Source of the DNA: [Enterobacter] lignolyticus SCF1
GTDB lineage: Bacteria > Pseudomonadota > Gammaproteobacteria > Enterobacterales > Enterobacteriaceae
Length of the DNA stretch: 64,000 bases
Direction of reading: 5' to 3'
NCBI RefSeq assembly: GCF_000164865.1
Contig: NC_014618.1
Location: 1,736,001-1,800,000, forward strand
A program made the position numbers and the translations under genes. The notes under the pieces are model-generated. The model ran no database searches. It was given only the letters and a program-made list of their open reading frames with translations, and was not told the DNA's origin. Shown one piece after another: positions 17,826 through 26,684 of this stretch; positions within the stretch are counted from its first letter, which is position 1; the number at the start of each line of letters is the position of its first letter.

Positions 17826-19304
17826 ATGAGCCTGAGAGAAAAAACCATCAGCGGCGCGAAGTGGTCCGCTATGGCGACGCTTGTCATCATCAGCCTGGGG
17901 CTGGCGCAGATGACGGTGCTGGCCCGCATTATCGACAATCACCAGTTCGGCCTGCTGACCGTCTCGCTGACGATCATCGCGCTGGCGGATACGCTATCTG
18001 ATTTTGGCATCGCCAATTCGATTATCCAGCGTAAAGACATCGGCCAGCTGGAGCTTACCACGCTCTACTGGCTGAACGTGGGGCTGGGCGTGGCGGTGTT
18101 CGCGGCGGTATTTTTGCTGAGCGATGCTGCCGCCGCGGCGCTGCATAACCCGGATCTGGCGCCGCTGATGCGCGCCCTCGCGTTTGCCTTTGTGGTTATC
18201 CCGCACGGCCAGCAGTTTCGCGCGTTGATGCAAAAAGAGCTCGAATTCAACAGGATTGGCATGATTGAGACCTCCGCGGTGCTGGCGGGGTTTACCTTCA
18301 CCGTGGTCAGCGCCCATTTCTGGCCGGTGGCGATGACGGCGATCCTCGGTTATCTGGTCAACAGCGCCGTCCGTACGCTGCTGTTCGGCTGGTTTGGCCG
18401 CAAGATTTATCGTCCGGGATTCTCGTTTTCGCTGCACTCGGTCTTAGCGAACCTGCGCTTTGGCGCGTGGCTGACGGCGGACAGCATCATTAACTACGTT
18501 AATACCAACCTGTCCACGCTGGTGCTGGCGCGGATCCTCGGCGCCAGCGTCGCCGGGGGCTATAACCTGGCCTATAACGTGGCGGTGGTGCCGCCGATGA
18601 AGCTCAACCCGATCATCACCCGCGTGCTGTTCCCGGCGTTTGCCCGCATCCAGGACGATACGCAGAAGCTGCGGGCGAATTTTTACAAGCTGCTGTCGGT
18701 GGTCGGCATTATCAATTTCCCGCTGCTGCTGGGGCTGATGGTGGTGAGCGATAACGTGGTGCCGCTGGTGTTTGGCGAAAAATGGCGCAGCATCATCCCC
18801 GTGCTGAAGCTGCTGTGCGTGGTCGGACTGCTGCGCGCCGTCGGCAACCCGATTGGTTCGCTGCTGATGGCGAAAGCCCGCGTCGATATCAGCTTTAAAT
18901 TCAACGTCTTCAAAACCTGCCTGTTTATTCCGGCGATTATCGTCGGCGGCCAGCAGGGCGGGGCCATCGGCGTGACGCTCGGCTTCCTGCTGGTGCAGAT
19001 AATCAACACCATCCTGAGCTACTTCGTGATGATAAAGCCGGTGCTCGGCTCCAGCTACCGTGAATACATTCTGAGCCTGTGGCTGCCGCTTTACCTGTCG
19101 CTGCCGACCCTCGCGGTCAGCCAGGCGCTGGGAATGGCGCTGAGAGGCTATCTGCCGCTCGGCGCGCTGCTGGCGGCGCAGATTGCCGCCGGCGCGCTGG
19201 CGTTCGCGCTGACGATAGTGCTGTCGCGCCACCCGCTGGTGGTGGAGATAAAGTGCCAGCTGTGCCGCAGCGAGAAGATGAAAACGCTATTGCGGGCAGG
19301 CTAG
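17826..19304 (+). CDS. wzxC: WzxC, colanic acid repeat flippase
   Basis: WzxC moves the Und-PP-linked colanic acid repeat across the inner membrane. The 492-residue protein has about 12-14 hydrophobic segments of the MATE/MOP flippase superfamily, beginning KTISGAKWSAMATLVIISLGLAQ. It lies 9 bases after wcaJ, giving initiation and export genes side by side. Length and order match E. coli. Confidence 0.95.
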   Translation: MSLREKTISGAKWSAMATLVIISLGLAQMTVLARIIDNHQFGLLTVSLTIIALADTLSDFGIANSIIQRKDIGQLELTTLYWLNVGLGVAVFAAVFLLSDAAAAALHNPDLAPLMRALAFAFVVIPHGQQFRALMQKELEFNRIGMIETSAVLAGFTFTVVSAHFWPVAMTAILGYLVNSAVRTLLFGWFGRKIYRPGFSFSLHSVLANLRFGAWLTADSIINYVNTNLSTLVLARILGASVAGGYNLAYNVAVVPPMKLNPIITRVLFPAFARIQDDTQKLRANFYKLLSVVGIINFPLLLGLMVVSDNVVPLVFGEKWRSIIPVLKLLCVVGLLRAVGNPIGSLLMAKARVDISFKFNVFKTCLFIPAIIVGGQQGGAIGVTLGFLLVQIINTILSYFVMIKPVLGSSYREYILSLWLPLYLSLPTLAVSQALGMALRGYLPLGALLAAQIAAGALAFALTIVLSRHPLVVEIKCQLCRSEKMKTLLRAG

Positions 19305-19345
19305 CCGCCGCCCCCGTGCCTGCAAACCCCTTTCAAGAGGTTATT

Positions 19346-20626
19346 ATGAAATTATTGATTCTTGGCAACCATACCTGCGGAAACCGCGGCGACAGCGCCA
19401 TTTTGCGCGGCCTGCTGGATGCCATTCATACGCTTGAGCCGGACGCCGACGTCGACGTCATGAGCCGCTATCCGGTGAGCTCCTCCTGGCTGTTGAACCG
19501 CCCGGTGATGGGCGACCCGCTGTATGCGCAGATGAAGCGGCACAATACCGCCGCGGGCGTGATGGGGCGCGTGAAGAAGGCGCTGCGCCGCCGCTATCAG
19601 CACCAGGTGCTGCTGTCGCGGGTGACCGACACCGGCAAGCTGCGCAATATCGCCATCGCCCAGGGGTTTACCGATTTTGTTCGTCTGCTCAGCCGCTACG
19701 ACGCCATTATCCAGGTCGGCGGTTCGTTCTTTGTCGATCTCTACGGCGTGCCGCAGTTTGAGCATGCCCTGTGCGCGTTTATGGCGAAAAAACCGCTGTA
19801 CATGATTGGCCATAGCGTCGGACCGTTCCAGGAGCCGCAGTTTAACCAGCTGGCGAACTATGTGTTTGGCCAGTGCGAGGCGCTGATTTTGCGCGAATCG
19901 GTCAGCCTGAACCTGATGCAGCGCAGCGACATTACCACCCGGCGGGTTGAGCAGGGGGTGGATACGGCCTGGCTTGTCGACCACCACGACGGTGATTTTG
20001 TCGCCAGCTATGCGGTGAACCACTGGCTGCAGCAGATTGCGAAGCGCAAAAGCGTGGCGATCACCCTGCGCGAGCTGGCGCCGTTTGATAAGCGGTTGGG
20101 TACGACGCAGCAGGCCTACGAGCAGGCGTTCGCGGAGGTTGTGAACCGGATTATTGCGGCGGGCTACCAGGCGATAGTCCTGTCAACCTGCACCGGCATC
20201 GACAGCTATAACAAAGATGACCGCATGGTGGCGCTCAGCCTGCGCCAGTACCTGAACGACCCGGCGCAGTATCACGTGGTGATGGATGAGCTTAACGATC
20301 TGGAGATGGGCAAAATTCTTGGCGCCTGCTGCCTGACGGTCGGCACGCGTCTGCATTCGGCTATTATCTCGATGAACTTCGGCACGCCGGCCATCGCCAT
20401 TAACTATGAGCACAAGTCCGCCGGGATTATGCAGCAGCTCGGCATGCCGGAGATGGCGATCGACATTCACCATCTGCTGGATGGCAGCCTGAGCGACATG
20501 GTGACGGATACGCTGGGGCAGCTGCCGGCGATTAACGACCGCCTGCGCGCTGCGGTGAAGGCCGAGCGAGAAAATGGTATGCAGATGGTAAGTTCGGTGC
20601 TGCGCCGGGTCGGGGAGGGGCAATGA
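19346..20626 (+). CDS. wcaK: WcaK, colanic acid pyruvyl transferase
   Basis: A polysaccharide pyruvyl transferase family protein that adds the pyruvate ketal on the terminal galactose. It starts MKLLILGNHTCGNRGDSAILRG and contains VGGSFFVDLYG, MIGHSVGPFQ and the C-terminal VGTRLHSAIISMNFGTPAIAINYEHKS block, all family hallmarks. The frame is open much further upstream into wzxC, but ATG 19346, preceded by AAGAGG, gives 426 residues, the E. coli length. It overlaps wcaL by four bases. Confidence 0.94.
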   Translation: MKLLILGNHTCGNRGDSAILRGLLDAIHTLEPDADVDVMSRYPVSSSWLLNRPVMGDPLYAQMKRHNTAAGVMGRVKKALRRRYQHQVLLSRVTDTGKLRNIAIAQGFTDFVRLLSRYDAIIQVGGSFFVDLYGVPQFEHALCAFMAKKPLYMIGHSVGPFQEPQFNQLANYVFGQCEALILRESVSLNLMQRSDITTRRVEQGVDTAWLVDHHDGDFVASYAVNHWLQQIAKRKSVAITLRELAPFDKRLGTTQQAYEQAFAEVVNRIIAAGYQAIVLSTCTGIDSYNKDDRMVALSLRQYLNDPAQYHVVMDELNDLEMGKILGACCLTVGTRLHSAIISMNFGTPAIAINYEHKSAGIMQQLGMPEMAIDIHHLLDGSLSDMVTDTLGQLPAINDRLRAAVKAERENGMQMVSSVLRRVGEGQ

Positions 20627-21843
20627 AGGTCGGCTTCTTTCTGCTGAAATTCCCTCTCGCCTCGGAAACCTTCGTGCTGAACCAGATTGTGGCGTTTATC
20701 GAGATGGGGCACGAGGTGGAGATTGTCGCCCTGCAAAAAGGCGATTTGACCCATACCCATGAGGCTTTTACCCGCTATGCTCTGGCAGAGAAAACGCGCT
20801 GGCTGCAGGATGAGCCTGCCGGAAAAGCGGCAAAACTGCGTCGGCGGGCGTTTGCGACGCTCCGGGGGCTTGGGCGGCGATCCACCTGGCGGGCGCTGAG
20901 CATCAGCCGTTACGGCGATGAGGCCCGCAACCTGATCCTGTCGTCGATTTGCGCCAGCCTCGGCGCGCCGCTGACGGCCGACGTGTTTATCGCCCACTTT
21001 GGCCCGGCCGGGGTGACGGCCGCCAAACTGCGCGAGCTTGGCGCGGTCCGCGGCAAACTCGCCACGGTTTTTCATGGGATTGATATCTCAAGCCGCGATG
21101 TGCTGCGCCGCTATACCGCGGAGTACCAGCAGCTGTTTCGTCGCGGCGACATGATGCTGCCCATCAGCGACCTGTGGGCGGCGCGACTGCGCGCTATGGG
21201 CTGCCCGGAGAGCAAAGTGGCGGTTTCCCGGATGGGCGTGAATATGGATAACTTCGCGCAGCGCCCGTTGAGGGCGCCGGGCGAGACGCTGCAGATTATC
21301 TCCGTCGCGCGCCTGACGGAGAAAAAGGGGCTGCACGTGGCGATCGACGCCTGTCGGCAGCTGAAGGCGCAGGGCGTACGGTTTCACTACCGCATTCTGG
21401 GGCTGGGACCGTGGGAGCGGCGCTTACGTACGCTTATCGAACAGTACCAGTTGGAAGAGGTGGTGGAGATGCCGGGATTCCGGCCGAGCCACGAAGTGAA
21501 GGCGATGCTGGAGGCGGCGGACGTGTTCCTGCTACCGTCGATAACCGGGGCCGATGGCGATATGGAGGGGATCCCGGTGGCGCTGATGGAGGCGATGGCG
21601 GTGGGGATCCCGGTGGTTTCCACCCGACACAGCGGTATTCCGGAGCTTATCGACTCCGGCGTGTCCGGCTGGCTGGTGGCAGAGAGCGACGCCGCCGCGC
21701 TTGCCCGTCAGCTTAGCGAACTCAGCACCGCCGACGTTTCCGGGCTGGGGCCTGTCGTGCAGCGCGCGCGGGAAAAAGTGGAGGCGGAGTTTAACCAGCA
21801 GGTGATTAACCGGCGGCTGGCCTGCCTGCTGCAGGCGCTGTAA
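20623..21843 (+). CDS. wcaL: WcaL, colanic acid glycosyltransferase (GT4)
   Basis: A 406-residue GT-B enzyme, assigned to galactosyl transfer of the colanic acid side branch. It starts MKVGFFLLKFPLASETFVLNQI, has SVARLTEKKGLHVAIDACRQLK at the inter-domain region, and the donor-binding VALMEAMAVGIPVVSTRHSGIPELI motif with its conserved Glu pair. It starts by overlap with the wcaK stop and is followed 8 bases later by wcaM. Confidence 0.94.
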   Translation: MKVGFFLLKFPLASETFVLNQIVAFIEMGHEVEIVALQKGDLTHTHEAFTRYALAEKTRWLQDEPAGKAAKLRRRAFATLRGLGRRSTWRALSISRYGDEARNLILSSICASLGAPLTADVFIAHFGPAGVTAAKLRELGAVRGKLATVFHGIDISSRDVLRRYTAEYQQLFRRGDMMLPISDLWAARLRAMGCPESKVAVSRMGVNMDNFAQRPLRAPGETLQIISVARLTEKKGLHVAIDACRQLKAQGVRFHYRILGLGPWERRLRTLIEQYQLEEVVEMPGFRPSHEVKAMLEAADVFLLPSITGADGDMEGIPVALMEAMAVGIPVVSTRHSGIPELIDSGVSGWLVAESDAAALARQLSELSTADVSGLGPVVQRAREKVEAEFNQQVINRRLACLLQAL

Positions 21844-21851
21844 GGAGCTAT

Positions 21852-23258
21852 ATGCAGAAAAAAACGCGTTATCTCACCCGACGTTCCTTTATTGCCGCGG
21901 GTTCGGCGCTGGCCGCGCTACCGCTTCTTCAGGCGCCCGCGGCCCGGGCCCTCGGGCGTAGCACCCGCGTGGACATCCGCAGCTACCGTCCCGACGTCGA
22001 CGTCATCCAGGCCTTTAACCGGGCCTTTGCCGAGGGCGATGTGGTCGATGTGCCGGCGGAGGTGGTGTGTGAAAACATCAATACCGGCATTATCATTCCC
22101 CCGGGAAAAACGCTGCGGATTGCCGGCGCGCTGAAAGGCAACGGCCGCGGGCGTTTTGCGCTGCAGGATGGCTGCCGGGTCATTGGCGAAGGTGGGAGCC
22201 TGTATAATATCTGCCTCGATGTGCGCGGCTCGGACTGCGTTATCTCCGGCGTGAGCATGAGCGGCTACGGCCCGGTGGCGCAGATCTTTATCGGCGGCAA
22301 AGACAATAGCGCGGCGCTGCGCAACCTGACTATCGACAGGATTACCGTTTCCAACGCCAACTACGCCATTCTGCGCCAGGGATTTCACAATGCGCTCGAC
22401 GGCGTGCGCATCACCAACGGCCGCTTCAGCGACCTGCAGGGCGACGCCATTGAGTGGAACGTGGCTGTTAATGATAACAATATCCTTATCTCTGACCATG
22501 TGATCGACAACATCGACTGCACGAACGGTAAAACGAACTGGGGGATAGGCATTGGGCTGGCGGGCAGCACCTACGATAACGGCTATCCGGAGCATCAGGC
22601 GGTGAAGAACTTTGTGGTGGCCAATATCACCGGCAGCCGCTGCCGTCAGCTGGTTCACGTTGAAAATGGTAAACACTTTATTATTCGTAATATAACGGCA
22701 AAAGATATTACTCCGGATTACAGTAAAAAGGCCGGTATTGATAACGCCACGGTGGCGATATATGGATGTGATAATTTCGTTATTGCTAATGTAAATATGG
22801 TTAATAGTGCGGGGATGCTTATTGGCTATGGTGTTATCAAAGGTAACTATTTGTCTATACCGCAGAATTTCACCTTAAGCGATATTCATCTTGATAATAC
22901 TGCAACGCCGGCCCGGCTGCGTGGAATTCAGATTTCATCCGGCAATACGCCGTCGTTCGTTTCGCTCATCAATCTGGAGCTGAAGCGCGCCTCTTTGGAA
23001 CTGCATAACAAACCCCAGCATCTTTTTATGCGCAACATCAGGGTGATGCAGGACGCCAGCCGCGGCCCGGCGCTGTCGATGAACTTTGACCTGCGCAAGG
23101 ACGTTCGCGGCAAGTTCATGGCGCGCGAGGATACGCTGCTGTCGATGGTTGACATCAGTGCGGTGAATGAAAGCGGTCAATATTCCGTCGATATCGACCG
23201 GGTAGACCAGCAGACGGTGAACGCCAGTCGGATAAATTTCCACCTGCCGGGAAAATAA
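21852..23258 (+). CDS. wcaM: WcaM, Tat-exported beta-helix protein of the colanic acid operon
   Basis: WcaM is the last gene of the operon; its biochemical role is not settled. The 468-residue protein has a twin-arginine signal (TRRSFIAAG, about residues 9-17) with an Ala-rich hydrophobic stretch ending near AARALG, so it should be exported folded to the periplasm. The body is rich in short beta-strand repeats of the right-handed parallel beta-helix (pectate-lyase-like) type, for example VDIRSYRPDVDVIQAFNRAF at the start. Base composition falls noticeably around 22680-22900, then recovers. Confidence 0.92.
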   Translation: MQKKTRYLTRRSFIAAGSALAALPLLQAPAARALGRSTRVDIRSYRPDVDVIQAFNRAFAEGDVVDVPAEVVCENINTGIIIPPGKTLRIAGALKGNGRGRFALQDGCRVIGEGGSLYNICLDVRGSDCVISGVSMSGYGPVAQIFIGGKDNSAALRNLTIDRITVSNANYAILRQGFHNALDGVRITNGRFSDLQGDAIEWNVAVNDNNILISDHVIDNIDCTNGKTNWGIGIGLAGSTYDNGYPEHQAVKNFVVANITGSRCRQLVHVENGKHFIIRNITAKDITPDYSKKAGIDNATVAIYGCDNFVIANVNMVNSAGMLIGYGVIKGNYLSIPQNFTLSDIHLDNTATPARLRGIQISSGNTPSFVSLINLELKRASLELHNKPQHLFMRNIRVMQDASRGPALSMNFDLRKDVRGKFMAREDTLLSMVDISAVNESGQYSVDIDRVDQQTVNASRINFHLPGK

Positions 23259-23346
23259 TTTACGACTATTCCTGAGGCTATGACGTAACTCTCAGATTTG
23301 ACCTGAAGTTTTCCCTAATTCTGGTGGGTATCATGAAAAAAACATG

Positions 23347-23375
23347 CTGGATAAAACATTTCAACTGGCTATAAT
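23347..23375 (+). promoter_or_regulatory. Candidate galF promoter
   Basis: A perfect -10 hexamer TATAAT lies at 23370-23375, 29 bases before the galF start. The matching -35 (CTGGAT, 23347-23352, 17-base spacer) is poor, so an activator or extended contacts may be needed. The 146-base wcaM-galF gap holds no other feature I can support. Confidence 0.5.
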
Positions 23376-23404
23376 TCCTCAACCATTCATAGGTGGATAT
23401 GAAC

Positions 23405-24307
23405 ATGATTAATTTGAAAGCAGTTATCCCGGTAGCAGGCCTGGGGATGCACTTACTCCCTGCCACCAAGGCCATCCCGAAGGAGATGCTACCGATCGTC
23501 GACAAGCCGATGATTCAGTACATCGTCGACGAAGTGGTTGCTGCAGGGATCAAAGAAATCGTCCTGGTTACTCACTCTTCCAAAAACGCGGTTGAGAACC
23601 ACTTCGACACCTCATATGAACTTGAATCTCTGCTGGAGCAGCGCGTAAAACGCCAGCTGCTTGCTGAAGTAAAGTCTATCTGCCCGCCGGGCGTGACGAT
23701 TATGAACGTTCGCCAGGCGCAACCCCTGGGGCTGGGGCACTCTATTCTGTGCGCGCGTCCGATCGTCGGGGATAACCCGTTCGTGGTGGCGCTGCCGGAT
23801 ATCGTTATCGACGGCGCGACCGCCGACCCGCTGCGCTATAACCTGGCGGCCATGGTGGCGCGTTTCCACGAAACCGGCCGCAGCCAGGTGCTGGCGAAGC
23901 ATATGCCGGGAGACCTGACCGAATACTCGGTTATCCAGACCAAAGAGCCGCTGGATAATGAAGGGAAAGTGAGCCGTATCGTCGAGTTTATCGAAAAACC
24001 GGACCAGCCGCAGACGCTGGATTCCGACCTGATGGCGGTGGGCCGCTACGTGCTCTCCGGCGATATCTGGGCAGAGCTTGAGCGCACCGAACCGGGCGCC
24101 TGGGGCCGCATTCAGCTGACCGACGCGATTGCCGAGCTGGCGAAAAAGCAGTCCGTTGATGCGATGCTGATGACCGGCGAAGCGTACGACTGCGGTAAGA
24201 AGATGGGCTACATGCAGGCCTTCGTGCAGTATGGGTTACGCAACCTGAAGGAAGGCGCGAAGTTCAGGAAGAGCATCGAAAAGCTGTTGTCTGAGTCGCG
24301 GACATAA
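23405..24307 (+). CDS. galF: GalF, UTP-glucose-1-phosphate uridylyltransferase-like protein
   Basis: GalF resembles GalU and is thought to modulate or partly replace it in supplying UDP-glucose. The 300-residue protein has AVIPVAGLGMHLLPATKAIPKEMLPI, in which the usual catalytic GLGTR/GxGTRxLP motif carries Met-His (GMH), the known GalF difference that lowers activity. The rest (FVVALPDIVID, VEFIEKPDQPQT) is nucleotidyltransferase-like. I chose ATG 23405 because AGGTGG at 23391-23396 lies 8 bases upstream; ATG 23399 is too close. galF marks the left border of the O-antigen locus, as in most Enterobacteriaceae. Confidence 0.95.
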   Translation: MINLKAVIPVAGLGMHLLPATKAIPKEMLPIVDKPMIQYIVDEVVAAGIKEIVLVTHSSKNAVENHFDTSYELESLLEQRVKRQLLAEVKSICPPGVTIMNVRQAQPLGLGHSILCARPIVGDNPFVVALPDIVIDGATADPLRYNLAAMVARFHETGRSQVLAKHMPGDLTEYSVIQTKEPLDNEGKVSRIVEFIEKPDQPQTLDSDLMAVGRYVLSGDIWAELERTEPGAWGRIQLTDAIAELAKKQSVDAMLMTGEAYDCGKKMGYMQAFVQYGLRNLKEGAKFRKSIEKLLSESRT

Positions 24308-24328
24308 GACTTAAATAAAATTACAACG

Positions 24329-24395
24329 AATGGCAGTTGGGAACGAAGGTATGCACGCGGTGCATAAGATTTTTCTCACTGCCATTTTTTATTTT
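24329..24395 (+). terminator. Structured terminator after galF
   Basis: AATGGCAGT (24329-24337) pairs with ACTGCCATT (24378-24386), followed by a T-rich run. A second small hairpin, ATGCAC/GTGCAT (24351-24365), nests inside the loop. The structure should stop transcription from galF before the O-antigen promoter. Confidence 0.7.
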
Positions 24396-24700
24396 TAGCG
24401 ATAAATCAATTAGTAACGCTCTTTCAGGAAGGTTGAATCTCGATGAAAGTTATAAGATTTTTCCTTGTTTTCAAGGGCGTTTAAGAAGAAAATAGCTCGC
24501 GGTATTACTCGAAAATCAATCGATATCGGTTGTGCCCAGATAAATACGGATGCTGACGTCTCTGATTGCAGCAAGCAGTACACTGGTAGCTGTAGAGCCA
24601 GGGGCGGTAGCATGCATGCTTTTCAGGTATATTCGAAGTAAAATTCTTGCAGCATATTCTCTTCAATGTGTGTCTTTATAGATTAATAGTGGAAGATATC
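24396..24700 (+). promoter_or_regulatory. O-antigen locus promoter and leader region
   Basis: This 305-base gap holds the JUMPstart described separately and presumably the O-antigen promoter before it; I could not fix its -35 and -10. Two tiny frames after the ops element (starting at 24612 and 24616) lack a ribosome-binding site and are not called. Confidence 0.5.
24576..24614 (+). promoter_or_regulatory. JUMPstart with variant ops element, O-antigen locus leader
   Basis: A 39-base match to JUMPstart ends in GGCGGTAGCATG (24603-24614). It differs from the copy before wza mainly at one ops position (A for G at the tenth base). It should recruit RfaH to the 16-kb O-antigen transcript. It lies 86 bases before the rmlB start. 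Confidence 0.9.
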
Positions 24701-25789
24701 GTGAAAATACTTGTAACTGGTGGCGCAGGCTTTATTGGATCTGCAGTTGTTCGACATATTATAAAAAATACAACTGATACAGTAATCAATGTTGATAAAC
24801 TGACCTACGCAGGTAATTTGGAATCTCTCACAGAAATCGAGAATAGTGAACGCTATGGCTTTGAACAAGTTGATATCTGTGATAGAGCTGAGATGGAACG
24901 AGTATTTAATGAATACCAGCCAGATGCCATAATGCATCTGGCTGCGGAAAGTCATGTAGACCGTTCAATTACAGGCTCTGCTGTTTTTATCGAGACAAAT
25001 ATAATAGGCACTTATAATTTGCTTGAGGTTGCCAGAAACTATTGGTCTACTCTGGAGGGGGCAAGAAAATCAGCATTTCGTTTTCATCATATTTCTACGG
25101 ATGAGGTTTATGGTGACTTACCCCATCCGGATGAGATAGCTGAGGGCGAGACTTTACCGTTGTTCACGGAACAAACCGCATACGCGCCGAGCAGCCCTTA
25201 TTCATCTTCAAAAGCATCCAGCGACCATCTCGTCCGTGCATGGCATCGTACCTACAACTTACCTATCGTTGTAACTAATTGCTCAAATAATTATGGCCCT
25301 TATCATTTCCCTGAGAAACTAATTCCAGTTACTATTCTTAACGCTTTAGCCGGAAAACCTCTGCCGGTATACGGCAATGGCACACAAATCCGTGATTGGT
25401 TGTATGTCGAAGATCATGCCCGAGCATTGTATAAGGTAGTGACGGAGGGTGTAAATGGCGAAACCTACAATATAGGTGGGCACAATGAGCGTCGTAACAT
25501 TGATGTAGTAAATACCATATGCGCTATTCTGGATAAAATTATCAGCAACAAACCAAATGGAATAAATAGTTTTTCTCAATTAATTACGCATGTGACTGAT
25601 CGTCCTGGTCACGACCTGAGATATGCTATTGATGCAAGCAAAATTAAAAATGAATTAGGTTGGATACCGCTTGAAACGTTTGAAACTGGGATCGAAAAAA
25701 CTGTGGTTTGGTATCTAAATAATAAAGAATGGTGGCAACGAGTAATGGATGGCTCCTACAGCAGTGGGCATAATGGACTGGCAGAGTAA
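24701..25789 (+). CDS. rmlB: dTDP-glucose 4,6-dehydratase
   Basis: RmlB performs the second step of dTDP-L-rhamnose synthesis. The 362-residue short-chain dehydrogenase has TGGAGFIGSAVVRHI, HLAAESHVDRSI, the catalytic HHISTDEVYGDLP segment, and YSSSKASSDHLVRAW with the Tyr/Lys pair. The start is GTG 24701, aligned with the E. coli protein (MKILVTGG); the frame is open 54 bases upstream, but those residues are not family-like. It is the first gene of the AT-rich O-antigen locus. It is probably a paralogue of the ECA gene rffG, which lies elsewhere. Confidence 0.96.
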   Translation: MKILVTGGAGFIGSAVVRHIIKNTTDTVINVDKLTYAGNLESLTEIENSERYGFEQVDICDRAEMERVFNEYQPDAIMHLAAESHVDRSITGSAVFIETNIIGTYNLLEVARNYWSTLEGARKSAFRFHHISTDEVYGDLPHPDEIAEGETLPLFTEQTAYAPSSPYSSSKASSDHLVRAWHRTYNLPIVVTNCSNNYGPYHFPEKLIPVTILNALAGKPLPVYGNGTQIRDWLYVEDHARALYKVVTEGVNGETYNIGGHNERRNIDVVNTICAILDKIISNKPNGINSFSQLITHVTDRPGHDLRYAIDASKIKNELGWIPLETFETGIEKTVVWYLNNKEWWQRVMDGSYSSGHNGLAE

Positions 25790-25802
25790 TTAAGGATATA
25801 TG

Positions 25803-26684
25803 ATGAAAGGTATAGTTTTAGCTGGTGGCTCTGGTACTCGTTTATATCCTATTACTCGAGGGATTTCAAAGCAATTATTGCCAATTTATGATAAGCCAAT
25901 GATTTATTATCCTCTCTCAACATTAATGTTGGCTGGGGTCAAAGATATTTTGATTATCACAACCCCTGAGGATAACGAGTCATTCAAACGTTTGCTCGGA
26001 GATGGTAGCCATTTTGGAGTTAATCTTCAATATGAGATCCAGCCAAGTCCGGACGGGTTGGCACAAGCATTTTTGATTGGCGAGAAATTTATTGGCAAGG
26101 ACAATGTGTGCCTGGTTTTAGGTGATAATATTTTCTATGGCCAGTCGTTTAGCAAATCTCTATCTCAAGCGGCAATGAAAACCTATGGTGCTACCGTTTT
26201 TGGCTATCAGGTGAAAGACCCTGAGAGGTTTGGTGTTGTCGAATTTGATTCGCAAATGTGTGCCGTTTCGATTGAGGAAAAACCAGCTAAACCTAAATCG
26301 AATTATGCAGTAACAGGATTATATTTTTATGATAATCGAGTTGTGGAGTTTGCTAAAAAAGTAAAACCATCCGAGCGTGGAGAGTTAGAAATTACGTCCA
26401 TAAACGACATGTACCTCAAAGATGGGTCGTTGCATGTCGAGATTTTGGGGCGCGGATTTGCCTGGTTGGATACAGGAACACATGAAAGTTTGCATGAGGC
26501 GTCTTCATTCGTGCAAACAATCGAAAATGTTCAGGGACTGAAAGTTGCGTGTCTTGAGGAGATTGCATGGCGTAATGGTTGGTTGAGCGCTGAGCAAGTA
26601 AAAGAATTTGGTCTTACAATGAAAAAGAATGATTATGGCCAATATTTAATAAACTTGGTTGCTGATGAAGTTAGGAAAAAGTAA
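25803..26684 (+). CDS. rmlA: Glucose-1-phosphate thymidylyltransferase
   Basis: RmlA makes dTDP-glucose, the first step of the rhamnose pathway. The 293-residue enzyme has GIVLAGGSGTRLYPIT, SKQLLPIYDKPMIYYPLSTLM, LVLGDNIFYG, the EEKP motif and GRGFAWLDTGTHESL. ATG occurs at 25800 and 25803; AAGGA at 25792-25796 favours the second. Its stop overlaps the rmlD ATG (TAATG). Confidence 0.96.
   Translation: MKGIVLAGGSGTRLYPITRGISKQLLPIYDKPMIYYPLSTLMLAGVKDILIITTPEDNESFKRLLGDGSHFGVNLQYEIQPSPDGLAQAFLIGEKFIGKDNVCLVLGDNIFYGQSFSKSLSQAAMKTYGATVFGYQVKDPERFGVVEFDSQMCAVSIEEKPAKPKSNYAVTGLYFYDNRVVEFAKKVKPSERGELEITSINDMYLKDGSLHVEILGRGFAWLDTGTHESLHEASSFVQTIENVQGLKVACLEEIAWRNGWLSAEQVKEFGLTMKKNDYGQYLINLVADEVRKK

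Noticed and set aside
24612..24681. Two tiny frames just after the second ops element
   Set aside because: 9 and 21 codons, no ribosome-binding site, and neither overlaps the rmlB start.
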